Shown one piece after another: positions 1 through 12,300 of a stretch of DNA of 64,000 bases. The notes beneath the pieces are model-generated. The model ran no database searches and was not told the DNA's origin. It saw nothing but the letters and a program-made list of their open reading frames with translations. The stretch comes from Temnopleurus reevesii. Its lineage: Eukaryota > Echinodermata > Echinoidea > Temnopleuroida > Temnopleuridae. The stretch's first letter is position 1, and every line of letters begins with the position of its first letter. The DNA is taken from assembly GCA_036244855.1 (NCBI GenBank), contig BQKZ01000569.1:65196-129195 (forward strand). The letters are read 5' to 3'. The position numbers were made by a program, and so were the translations under genes.

Positions 1-1515
1 GAGGAGGAGGAGAGAGGGAGAGAGAGACGGGAGGGAAAAAAAAGGGGGGGGGGATGATATGATGATTAAAGGTGGAAAAACAATTGCAAATCTAGATTGT
101 ATTTTCAAATTTAGAAATATAAACATGATACAAAATGTGCAGACATAAATGAACAGATCGTATAGGAAAGAATAATTATAAATATAGCGGGAAGTTCTTT
201 TCAGGGCTATCATTCTAAATGGTTCCATATTCTCATCAGAGGACAGATCATTTTCTTCAGAAGTTCGGCAATAGGCGGGTTTACTAATAGATGCAAATTT
301 TATGCATGCCTCTAACACAAAGGTTGTTCTTGTCAACTAGAAAACTTGCCCGACATAGCAACAAGTAATGTATGCAAACTGGATTCCAATTATTGTAGTC
401 TTATTGTTATCAACCGGTCTATGGACTGATGGAATACCACGTAACTATGTTAAACGCACATAAATTTGAATATATGTATAAGTAAACCCGCCAATTGAAT
501 GGATACGATTCAGTGTTTAAATTCTCAGTAAAAACTTTAATCATAATTTAATCCAAATTAAGAAGTACAATATCACGAAATTAACTTACCGCAGTCAGGG
601 TCATTCCAAATGCGATAAGAAACATAACGAAAACATTCGGAATTTTGAAGTAATCCGGGTCTGATTTCTGCCCCATTTTGGATCAAGCTCTGTAAAACCC
701 AAATCTAAGTTGTGAATTAAAGTATTGCGATCTTGACCAATATCTATAGCTCAAAAAGTTCCAAATATGATTCTTAAACCATCAAGAAAACTATAACTAT
801 GTTCCTTGTCGTTGACGTGTGCTATTGTGAAGAAAAAAATACAGAATGTGTCGTCCGTTTCACAAAAACTGGCGCAGTCAACAATCTTCAATATTCCATA
901 TCCATAGACAACATCATCTTGTAAATATTGAAGTCCTAATTGTCACATGCTTGATATCAAAGTTCTGCTTGGTACAGTTTAATGTCCAATAAATTTATTA
1001 GAAGGAATCATTCTCTATCGAAAGTACTTGCAATCTATAACGCAAATTTGACGACATGAAAACGAAAACATAGGCCCATTTATTGACCTACCATTTAGGT
1101 TTAAAGTGCATACTGTGGTATTACGATTCTACATCATGGCATCGAGTTTATCAATATTTGTTAAAGTTCCAAAGTTCGATGGTTTATCACAATTAATTCA
1201 TTTTTTTTGCTCAAGGAACCTCGGACTTGAAAATGCTGTGTAAATGATAGTAGTTCGTAACCCCACTCCCATTCGGTTCATACTGCCCCGAAACAGCACA
1301 CATTTCCATGAATATAGGATATGTACCATGGTGTGAATGATTGAAAGAGTTTAAAACAGTTGAAGCTTAAAAAAAAAATCAAGATGTTAACCAACAATGA
1401 ACATTGACTTCCTCCCCTCCAAGAAAACAAGCAACACCTCGCTTAACATATAATACCTTCCCTCCACTCCCCCTCATTCCGTCATTCATTTCTTAAAATT
1501 CCATTTAGACTAGTC
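1..1515. other. Non-coding flank, nothing recognised
   Basis: The window opens with a purine-rich (GGA/GA) low-complexity stretch at 1-53. The rest is AT-rich with no coding potential, RNA gene or clear repeat that I can support. Confidence 0.5.
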
Positions 1516-1589
1516 TTGTATTTTTTTTTCTTTACATTCACTTTCAGGGTGCAAATTTTCTCTGCTGAAAGTCCCTTTCAATCATTTCA

Positions 1590-1865
1590 CTCTCAATCCC
1601 TCTTCCTCTTTAATTCCGCCACTCCATGCTTTGAATCTCACCCCCCCCCCCCTCTCTCTCTCTCTTTTCCGGTTACCCTAATTAACCCATTGTTTCTTGA
1701 AACCCTCTCACTTTTTCTCTTCCCCTCTCTCTGGTTCTGTTACACCTTCTTAATCCCTCCCACCATCATTCCACCTTTCTCTATCCCCTCCCTCTTATTC
1801 TTCCTCCATTCCACTATTTCTCTTTCCCTGTCTCTTCCCTCTGATTTCTCTTCCATTTCTCCTTC
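1590..1865 (+). repeat. CT-rich polypyrimidine tract
   Basis: About 275 bases made largely of C and T, including a run of 11 C and TCTC repeats. The open frame through it is a low-complexity artefact. Confidence 0.75.
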
Positions 1866-1936
1866 ATGCATTTCCAAAAACTTAAAGTAAACAGGAAAAT
1901 AAACCACTTAGTAGCACTCAGAAGTCTCTTCATAAT

Positions 1937-1942
1937 TTTATT
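1937..1942 (-). terminator. Candidate distal poly(A) signal
   Basis: AATAAA on the minus strand, followed by an AT-rich stretch. The next 300 bases downstream on this strand are the purine-rich complement of the CT tract. It is a possible end of a very long 3' UTR. Confidence 0.25.
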
Positions 1943-2208
1943 CAGACCTGGCAGCCTTTTTGATTTTTAGGTATGTATACAAACTTTCTACAACCCACGA
2001 TATCAAACAAAAGCATTTCATAGAGGAAAAAGAAAAATAATTCTTTTTGTGAGTTTCACTGAAAAAAAAAAAATCAATTTTTCGTGCAAAAAGAAACTCA
2101 CAATAAATACTCATCTGTCGCTACAATAAATACCCAGAAAAAAAGAACAAAACAATGATGCAGTCTTGGAGATAAAGAAAGTACAAAGAAGCAGGATATT
2201 ACATTCCT

Positions 2209-2632
2209 TTAAAGGGGTATAGTCCACAAAGCATGTCATGAATATGATTCCATATATTGAGTTATTACATATCTATTTTCATCACAAATTATATTCTTAG
2301 TGCTATCTTCATTTGGAAGGTAAGCTGAATTTGCTCTATATTTGCCTTAGATACTTTTTATCTCATTTTTCTTTGGGGGAAATAACTGAGCGTTTTCGAA
2401 TTTGACCACACAATATATGAAAAGAATAGTTTTGAACCAATCATAAATGCTGTTCAAATTCTTTAGTGGCATAGCCGATAAGCAATAACCATCGAACCTA
2501 TTTTTTTTTTAAATTCACCAAAAATAAGTTATTTTTTTCCTTTTACTAAAAAAATAAAAGGTTTTAGCATTTTACAACCGTAAAAAAATGATGAAGAAAT
2601 AATTGGACTCATTGGTGGACTTACCCCTTTAA
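2209..2632. mobile_element. TTAA-flanked MITE with about 18-base inverted ends
   Basis: The left end is TTAAAGGGGTATAGTCCAC. The right end, read on the other strand, is TTAAAGGGGTAAGTCCAC, which differs by one base deletion. Both ends carry TTAA. A 424-base element without coding capacity, flanked by TTAA and starting AGGG, fits a non-autonomous Kolobok-type transposon (piggyBac is the alternative). The superfamily call is inference. Confidence 0.75.
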
Positions 2633-4977
2633 TGAGAAAAGAAGAAATCAGAAATAAAGAATTTTACTTCAATCTGAAGTAAAAGAACTTTCTTTTCACA
2701 AAGAATAGAAGTCACCAAATGTACACTCATCTATAATGGCATCGTCACACAAAACTTCAAAATTCTGTCTGTTTAAACAATGCTGAAAACCTATAGAAAT
2801 ACACTCTTGTTTCAAAGTAAATTAAATATTATCCTAACAGCATGCTTGCCTGAAGCATGCTGTAAAAATAATCAAAAATGAACATTTTTTCTATAATTCC
2901 TGCTTCATGGAATGGCATTATTACACACAAGATTTACAAACAAAATGGATAAAGCCTTACAAAAAAGACTGAAAAAGAGATTCAGGACAATCTGCCTCAC
3001 GACTTGTAATGCATGATATTTTCCCCTAAAAATCTCTATAAAATAGAATACTAGAAGTTTCTCTGGATTCCTAAATTTTTTAACATGTTGGCTCATGTTT
3101 GGGAGAAAGCAAATCTTTTTCGATTCTAAAACACAAAACACTATCTGTTTTCATGTTAGGAAAAAGAAAAGCCAAACACACTATTTTTTTTACAAGTTAT
3201 TTACAAAATACAAAAAGAGTTTTAAGTGAAAATGGAACCTATCTCAATCTGTCAAGCTCCATTTTTCAGTATGAAACACTATACTTCAAAAGAAAAGTTC
3301 CTAATCTTAATGATTTTTACAGAACATGTTTAAAAAACCTTGTTTTACAAGAAAATGTCTTTTGATTTGGTCACCGATGATACAAATAACGAAAACGATT
3401 ACGATACTCGTTTATAATTCCCATGTGTTGAAAACCGTGTATGGTTCTTCAATGAGCATACAGTTGACTATTAAAAACATTACAAAAACATTTCAGTGAA
3501 CGGACAGCATTTGCAGAGTTTATCATAGCCAAACTATATTTTGGGGTCTCGCTAGAAAATCAAGTTATAACAAAAGTTTTGTTGCAGTGACACAACACAG
3601 AGGGACATTGACACAAGCTGTAGAGATTCTGAACCTTCTGGAATATACATGAGGGCAGAAATCAAAATGTGAATTAATTAATAAACCAACCCAATTACTT
3701 ACTCATGAGAGAAAGCGTATGGTTATTGTTGACATACTTACTCTAAATGTCCTCTCAAACAAATGGGAATTGAGGGGAACAAAGGCTGATGCATTGGAAA
3801 AATACGAAAGCTTATAAGTGCAGCATGAAGACAAGTTTATAAAAGTCATCTTCTTGTTCTACAAAAGGCGAATTGATAAGTTGAACAACTCTCCTTAGTT
3901 CTACAAGCATAAGTTTCAGAATTTTTACAATTCGTCAGCCTTCTTCCACCCGAATTTGTATAAATATAAAAGGGCTTGTATGAGAAAGTATATGATTCAG
4001 CTGTTAAGTGACTCACATTAAAATTTCTATTCTCATCCATAACCAGAGTGGATGGAATCTCTGCAAATAATTCACAAAAGGAAGGGGGAAAGTATACAAA
4101 TAGGAGGAACATGTAATCCCCCTCATATTTCAGCACCATTGTTTTAACATATAAACTGGACAATATTGACTGTTAACAACAAAACTACCTCTATAATTAA
4201 AAGAAATCCACTTTGTTATATTCTACATTTCAAATAGCCTGCAATGATGAACTACCTATTCTTATATCAATTGATTAGATTGCCTGTTCCAAACAATTGT
4301 GTGTAAAGGATAGTCATGATTTTTTCATCTAAACAAGAAAATAACATGGTATTTTATTTATATCTATTCTTTAAATTCAAACTGCTTGTGCTTTAATTCA
4401 AGGAAACATTTCTTTCGAATAAAAAGCTAGAAACAAGAGTCTCGTATGACATATAACCCTGCAATTTTGGAGGACAATACACAAAAATTCTCATGTTGTA
4501 GACATGAAAACAATGACTTGTCATAGACTGATGTACGTCAGCTCAATGGTTGTCTTCCAAAATGGTGGATAAACGATATCACTGAAACACACTATTACTT
4601 ATCTGATCTCAAACTTTGCAGGTATTTAACTTGCTAGATTTTTAATACAGCTGAAAAGTCCATTAGAAAACTTTTTGAGGTGGAGTCTAGACAATTTCAA
4701 ATTTTCATCATAAAATTGTACATTTCATCCTTTAACATTTCACATATACACTCTTTCCATCAGATCCTACAGCACTGTACACATATCTGCCTTCTAAACA
4801 AATATTCTTTCTATAAAAATCTTTTCTTGTTTCTTTCTCTCAGTTTGTACAAGTTAATGTACACCTTTCTTGTTACCACGAAAATACAATTCTAATGATT
4901 TATGGCATTCTTCATGAACATTGAATGACCAAAAGTATTTGCAATCCAGCACAGAATTGGAAAAATGAATCAGTGGA

Positions 4978-4979
4978 TG

Positions 4980-5048
<69 letters not shown>

Positions 5049-5196
5049 CGATGACGATGACGATGACGATGATGATGATGATGACGATGACGATGACGAT
5101 GACGATGATGATGGTGATGGTGATGATGATGATGATGCTGTTGATGCTGCTGCTGATGATGATGAGGATGATGATGGTGATGATTGGTGGTGATGG

Positions 5197-5227
<31 letters not shown>

Positions 5228-5305
5228 AATTATGAAGATGACGTTGGTGATGATGATAATGACGATGATAATAAAGATGATGATGATGCCGATGATAATG
5301 AATGA
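4978..5305. repeat. GAT/GAC trinucleotide microsatellite
   Basis: About 330 bases of GAT units with interspersed GAC, GGT and GCT. It lies downstream of the KDM6A stop, so the transcript strand would carry ATC repeats. Confidence 0.95.
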
Positions 5306-6772
5306 TAATGAATAATTAATGAATATGATATTAATGACCAATGTAAGAGAAGTCATTCATTTACCAATTATTGTTTGACTAGGATGCTCTCACAGATGGC
5401 CAACAATTTTCTCCAACAGATAACCAGAGATGAATCTTCATTTCAAATTAACTGTATTTCATTTTTTTTCTAGTTATTCTATGAAACATACATAGGTTTC
5501 GAAATTCTCTTGCATTTTAGGCTCAGAATTTTTGTCTCAAGCATAGTTTCTTCACGTCTTTACACGTGAGTAAGACAAAAAGATATTCATATTAAGCTAA
5601 ATGAATCATTTCACAGCAAAGTTTATTGCAGTGCAGTATGTTATATATATTTCAAAATAAAATTTGCTACTGAAATAAGTCATCAGAACAGCATACACTA
5701 TACAAAGGAGATAAATAAAATTTAAAAAAGTATTCTAGTATTGTGTGCCTTCTGTGATTGAACATGTTACACTTGTTTACATTTCAAGAAACCTACAAAA
5801 TAAGCATACATATTTACTCTAACGCAGCAAAAAGGAAAAGCAAAGGACATGTCTTTTCATTTAAATTCCCTGAGACAAGCAAGAAAAAAACAAACTAGTA
5901 ATCTCATGATACGTCACATGACAGATCAAAGATCACATGACACATTACATGACAGGGTAATACACCAAGAAAGGATTGCATCTGATAAACTTTTGAAGCA
6001 AGAGCGATCGAGAAGGTCACCTTCAGACCACAATTTCATTCTACATGAATTATCATGCTACTTCAAAATGAATAGATGTCTAATACGGTACAGAATTCTT
6101 ACACATTTCTCCTAACTTTAGAGGAGTTCTTACATAGAATCATACAAGCTTTTGTGAGAAGAATACAATGGCGCAAAGACTCTGCGCTATTTACTTACAA
6201 TACAAAAGAATATTAACATACACACAGAAACATTTCTTTTTCTCTGTACAGCAAATTTCTAAACTCATCCCGTCCAATTTGTACAAATTACAAAACACAA
6301 TTACAGTTTAATCTCGCACAAACACAAAAATAATATAACTACAAAAAATTGCACTCAAATTTGTTTGCTATTGATTCGTGTTTTCTCCCGCCAGAATCAA
6401 TTCTGAGCAAAGGAAAATGATTTCTACTCTTACTGAGAGTTTATTCTTTTTTCATAAATAATTTTGAAGCTGCCATTTTGCTAGCTTTCAGTTAACATCA
6501 GCTCTCAGCAAGCTGTCAGACCTCCATCTTTTCCTTCATCTTCATCTCGATTTCCACCATAATTATCTCTCCTCCATCCTTTTCAAAAAGGGTGTCAAAG
6601 CTTCTCGCTACTTATTCTTATTATCACATTTTATGACATCAAGAATACATTATCTGCTGCTTCTGATTTGGTTAAAAATCTGTATTTCCCATTGCTCCCC
6701 TACTTGTTTTTTTTTCCAATTGTAATTAATTTGTGATTATAGAGTTTCATTTTCTATACTTATTTAAAATCT

Positions 6773-7170
6773 TTGTCTGTTTCCATCAAGGATTGTGCTG
6801 AATAATCCTTTCTATTTTTAGATGCCTTTGCCATATATCATCAATTTGTAACGATAAAATATCATTTCCTTTACAGGTTTTTTTTTGTCCGTTTCCATCA
6901 TAGATTGCCCTAGTCTGAATAGCCCCTTCTATTCTTAAATGTCATTTCCATTGTCATCAATTTGTGATGACAGAATATAAATTTCTATAGTCTTTTTTTT
7001 TTGTCTGCCTTTATCAAGGATTGTGCTCGACTGAATAGTCCTTACTACTTTTAAATGTCCTTCCCATCCTCATAAATTTGTGATGATAGAATTTTATCTT
7101 TTGTACTGATTTATCATTTTAGTTCTGTTTCCATCAAGGATTATGCTAGACTGCATAGCCCCTTCCACAG
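6773..7170. repeat. Imperfect tandem repeat, about 112-120 bases, four copies
   Basis: The phrase around TCTGTTTCCATCAAGGATT recurs at about 6773, 6885, 7001 and 7121. Each is followed by a GAATAGTCC-like block, an AAATGTC-like block and ATCAATTTGTGATGA. Copies have diverged, so the array is old. Confidence 0.75.
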
Positions 7171-8632
7171 ACAGCTTTCAAGGCTTCGCACCTTAAAGTT
7201 TATCATTTGAGGCTCACCGACAATGAGACAAACTAATTACAAAACACAACAGAATTTGACCTTCGACCCCATCACACACAGTAAACAATGGGACATTCAA
7301 TGAAACACACTGTGAACACAAAGAACACTATGGAATGTGTGTGAGTGTGCCTAGTTCTTTTCTTAAACTGACTCAAGATCTGTATCACCTATACAAGAGC
7401 CTCCATATTCTTTTCTTTCAGACTTTCTTTAATTATGACGATGCCAAACCTTGACCTAAACTGGAAAAGATTGACAGATGAGAATGAATATGCCTCTGGC
7501 CATTTCCAGGGATACCAACCATCCCAGATTTATGCATGATAGAAATTAAAATGAGAATCACCCCAAAGAGCGAGCCAAATATTTTCAAACGAAAGAATAA
7601 GGGTAATGTTATCACACTTTCTCTCGCTGTTTGGTAATGCACATCTTACTTTTCATTGTCATGCATATTACAGAATGGTTGGCATATCTGGGGTTCTTGC
7701 GCAGAAATATGCATGGAGGGACCACAAATATAAATGTACTCTCAAAATTTGTGATCTCATTGAACAAATTCTTATTGCTTCAGAATGATACTCAATATAT
7801 TTTACACAAGACCGGTATTTTGAAAGTACAGCTTCGACAGGTTGGCAAGAATAACCTAAAATATAATCCGGTGTTCACAAAATTTTGAGTTTGGTTTAAA
7901 TATAGATGCAGCTTAATGAACGGCAAATAAATGTTCCCAAAATTGGACACAATTTACATTGAATGCGCAAAATGTAAGATCAATCACTTAATACTGTTGT
8001 CCTAAATGGTATTTGCCACTTTAGCTACAGATAATAATCATGTGCCAATAAAAAAAAATGTCCACTCCTGTGAGAAAATACCCCTTGTCTAAAACTTTTA
8101 TTTTCTGATTGAACTCCATTTTCCGAAAACTGGGTGGTATAATTTTACCAACAATCACTTGTAAAATATTCCGTTTACGCTTGGGCAACTTTTTAGAACA
8201 ATGAAAGATGTACCAAAGATATTGAAATTCAAAATTTTCTTCAGATGCATTTGAAATTAGAAGATGGCTTTTCTCAATTGTATGTTAGTTGACAATGGAC
8301 TTAATGACGGTTTGACATTTGCTTACCCAAAAGCATATCACTACATGAGGAAGAAAAACCAAATACCAAGAAGTAATACATCCAATCTCGTATTCAGAAT
8401 GCCCCAAAAGTTGGTGAAATACATATGATTCATAGTCTTGCATAGATCGGATTGTTAACAAGCGATATAAATTGAGGTGAGCGTCAAAGAATTATTCTCT
8501 AAAATCATAACCACAAAAAAATAACTTCAAATTACATTACCATCAACTAACACGTCTCCATAAATGGTAGATGAACTTTACCAAACAGACAAAGTTAGTA
8601 AAAAGATACAGACAAGTATAAAAGAAGAACTA

Positions 8633-8638
8633 TTTATT
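8633..8638 (-). terminator. Candidate proximal poly(A) signal
   Basis: AATAAA on the minus strand, about 730 bases after the KDM6A stop codon. Such hexamers are common by chance in AT-rich DNA. Confidence 0.25.
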
Positions 8639-8749
8639 ACAAATCTTGGCTAGATAATAGATGTGGAAGGGGTGGGCCGGGTGTTTTGTAAAAATCTATC
8701 AAATACTACATTGTGTAGTGGTGCATTGCAGCAACCATTCAAACGCAAA

Positions 8750-9023
8750 TTTCAACAAATGTCCCACAGGTGATCGTCAAGCGGTTGTTTGAGCAAACGC
8801 TTCGAGGTGAATCCCCTGTCTATAGAGGGCGCTATGTCTGATTCCCGTCGAAGGTCTTAAATAACAGGTTGAGGATTGCTTCTGGTTGGTCAGTAACATC
8901 CCACTTGTCATTTCAACAAATGTTTGAGAGGCGATAGTCGACAACTTGTTTCAGCAAGTGCCTCTTTGTGTTGAATCCTCATCTATAGAGGGCGCTGCTT
9001 TTGATTCCAATCAATGGCCTTTA
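8750..9023. repeat. Two-copy tandem repeat, about 161 bases apart
   Basis: Copy A (8750-8860) and copy B (8911-9023) share TTTCAACAAATGT at the start, a GAATCC block, CTATAGAGGGCGCT and GATTCC followed by an AAGGT/ATGGC block at the end. Both sit within 650 bases after the KDM6A stop. Confidence 0.65.
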
Positions 9024-9366
9024 CAGATGAGCATCGATGGTTCCTCCTTGAGTAGTCGGAAGTATTCCATGCGCGACTACCTGAAGACAAGCAGAAACTA
9101 TGCACAATTGGAAAAACACGAACAATCAGGAAAACCACGATCATGACGACCTAGTCTAAAGATGGACCGTCCTTGAAACCCTCGTGATCCGGAGAAAAGG
9201 GGGAATAGAATCCAAATGGGGGTGAAGTCAAAAGATAAAAACAGGTTTTCTGGCAGCATGTTGAGTGATTTCTTCTCCATCGTTACAACGCATCAATTTC
9301 CCATTACCATGGCGATTGTTAGCGTTCTGGGTGGGTGGGGCAGCCACTAAGCTGCTCCATTAGTTG

Positions 9367-9393
9367 TCATGATCTCTGCGATGATTCAGACTC
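9367..9393 (-). CDS. KDM6A: KDM6A last coding exon (E23), [12 protein letters not shown]
   Basis: A strong acceptor (TTTCTTTTCAG) is followed in phase 0 by ESESSQRS and a TGA. Vertebrate UTX ends in a similarly short Ser-containing tail. The exon is too short to be independently recognisable, so the call rests on acceptor quality and phase. The alternative end is read-through of E22 to VCFYWH-stop. Confidence 0.7.
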   Translation of the reverse strand, partial: ESESSQRS

Positions 9394-12300
9394 CTGAAAA
9401 GAAATGAAAATACAAAGAGGGATGGGGTTAACATTGCAGATCTACAGAGTAAAATATAAATTTTTCATATTTTTCAGATATTATGACTACAGAGGACATG
9501 TAACTACTTCACATAGAGATAAAATATTTAAAGTATATAAAAGTAGTTTGTCCCCATATCTAGGCAAGAAAACATTGTTATGGGCCATCATAAAAAATGA
9601 ATGTATTTTATTTCATTTGGATTCAAGCAAATTTCAGGGGTGGGGGCAGTAGAGAAGAATTTTGAAAAACTCTTGTCAGCAACATCCAAGGTTTTCTATT
9701 TGGATTTGGATGATAATTACTTATCCAACTCAAAACTGTCCACACAACACCAGACTGGATATATATCAGATTTCTGTAACTGTACATGTAATATTAAATT
9801 TCGGATAATCTTGACTTAGATAGCTGGTAATAGCCTAATATCAAACCTAATCCAAAAACCTAACCCTTACCCTAATCCGGTCTTTACATCATTTTGAAGC
9901 ATAAACACTTTCACAACCCTAACCCTGCGTATAGCAAAAAAATTGGTGCCAGAGGTATTATTACACAAGCAAAGGTTAGGTAACCATCAAAAGGTATAAA
10001 CAATGCCATCACATACACCTACAAGTATATCATCAATGCCAATAAAAACACACCTCTTTGTCTTGCAGTTGTAGAGTATCGTATATCTCCATCAGCTCGC
10101 TCTGCTTGTATTGCTCGAGGATAACGAAGCCCTCTAGTGTCGGGCTGGTCTTGCGAGCGCAGTCCTGGCAGTGTACCTCGTACTTCTTATCCTTCTCTGT
10201 TGTGAAGAGGATGTCAAACACCTCCACCTGGAACAACAAGAGGAATATGAGTTAGTGGGACTGGAATATTGGCGTTCTGATCATTCTATTGGAGTCAACT
10301 AACCACAGTACGACTAGACTTTCGCTTTGCAACGCGACTGCTATTAATGATGTTAAATTGATGGACTACTGAAGCGGTCATTTATGCATTTTGCAAAGGT
10401 TGTTATTTTCTAAACAAAATGACGTTCAAAGCCCCTAGGACCTCATTGTATTCCAGAACACATCATCTTCCACTCTGGCTACCCATAGATGTAACATCTT
10501 AAATAGCGTTCGTGTTGTAAAGCGAAAGCCCAGTATTGATTATTACCAACCATGTATTATCAATATTTCAAATTTCACCAAAACTTAAATGCATTATGAG
10601 CAGAATGGATAAAGGAGTTTGACAAAGAAAATAACTTCATTCAAGCCTTCACAATATCTGTATAATCACAAAAGAAAACAACTTCCCTTTCTCTTTACCT
10701 AACAAATGCCTATATTCAACTAGAATGCAGTATTTTTCACACAAATTGCTAAAACAATGGTTTGAAGATACCATGGCCTGAATTCAGCTTTTGCCTGAGA
10801 AATGACACCTCAGATAATCCAAATGCTTACCTCACAATTGGTGCAGTAGTGAGCGGCCTCGTTCTTTGCTCTCCCATGCCAGTGGACCTCGATCCCCATG
10901 TCCTTCAAGTACTCTTTGGTCATCTGGATGTACTTGAGTGACCGCAGCAGACAATACTTGACCATCTCGAAGTAGCGAGGCTCCGAGATGCGGATGTTTC
11001 GGGCGATGTTCCACGTGAGATGGATCATGGGGACGATGGAATTGTACTGCTGGAGTTTGTTCCACTCGTAACGCTCCACGGCCATCCGGTACTGGTGGGT
11101 GAGCAATGGACCCACGTTCCATGCGATGTTATTGCACCAGCCCTGATCACAAGAAAAGAAGGGAGGTACATGTAAATGGAGGTGCTTATGAAGGGAGGTG
11201 TTTGGTGAAAAGAGGAATTAATGGTCCGAATTTGTTTCAAATTGGGAAACATGAACAAAATCCATATATCTGATAGAGGCATTGGCATAAACGGAATATA
11301 TATTGCGTGAAATAAATTTAAAAATCTCTCCCATCTTAGGTGTAGGATTAATCGCCAATGACAAAAAGTAAAGTGGAGCAAAATTGAATATAAATAGTAC
11401 AAGCCTGCTTAAAATAAAATCAATTGTATTACCATAACACAGGAAACAGCATGTGGGATCACCTATGACCAACAATTTTCCAATCTTCATACATTTCCTA
11501 CAAAATGGTTTAGCCAGTATTGTTTCTTTAGTTTCAATAAATAAATTTGGTTAAATTCTGCGAAAATTAAATGTTCTATTGCCACAAGTTTCAGAATTTG
11601 CTCAGACAAGAGTCTGAAGTTGGTCTAGAATTAGGACTCCAACTTACCACAGCCTGGACCCAATGAACGGTCCCTGAGTTAACCCAGACCAGATCTCCAG
11701 GCCTCTGGATGAAGCGATAGACCGGGATATCTTCCTCATAGAGATCCTCCAAGACAGGCCACCAGGAGCCCTTCAAGAAGTTGATATTGGCCCTGAAAGA
11801 AAAATCAAGCACCATTAAATCACTCCATAATTTCATCTCATTTCAAATATTCCAAGGGTTGATTTTAAAAAGGGCGAATGTATGTATCACATGAACTCCG
11901 GTCATCAATCATCATTATCCAACAGATGTCAGATTTCCATTACACTTTAGTGACAAGATAATCTTGCTGTCAAACTAGCATTTCTCATGTAAGCTTTCAG
12001 GATGCCACAATTTTCAACATGATCAAACTATCCCCATGTCAGAGAGAAAACTAATTATAAGTATTCAATACATTAGGGATTAGGAAAAAAAAGTCACAAT
12101 TCAACTTTTAACAAAGGGACAACTGGAAACACTTGGCCCTGAAGAGATAACATGCCAAAAAAAACCCCCAAGAGTAAATAGGTTGTAAAGTTACCTTTCA
12201 CAAAGATTGTAGATGGAACCCCAATAGGAGGCAGGAGTGGCAAACCATTCACAATCACCAGGACCTATGTTGACGTTGACAGAGCAGAAGTTATTGTTCT

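Larger units (their letters stand above)
1943..9366 (-). other. KDM6A: Downstream flank or long 3' UTR of KDM6A
   Basis: No coding exon is seen in 7.4 kb after the stop codon. The strand carries candidate poly(A) signals at 8633-8638 and 1937-1942. The first would give a 3' UTR of about 0.75 kb and the second about 7.4 kb. The segment contains a TTAA MITE, a GAT microsatellite and two tandem repeats, listed separately. The rest is AT-rich with nothing recognised. Confidence 0.35.

Noticed and set aside
4925..5305. Open frames of Met/Asp or His repeats
   Set aside because: Translation of the GAT/GAC microsatellite on both strands; no codon-level signal beyond the repeat.
9835..9930. Interstitial telomere-like CCCTAA sequence
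   Set aside because: Units are irregular (CCTAATCC, CCTAACCC, CCCTAATCC) and short; similar words at 14.7 kb suggest an ordinary dispersed repeat.
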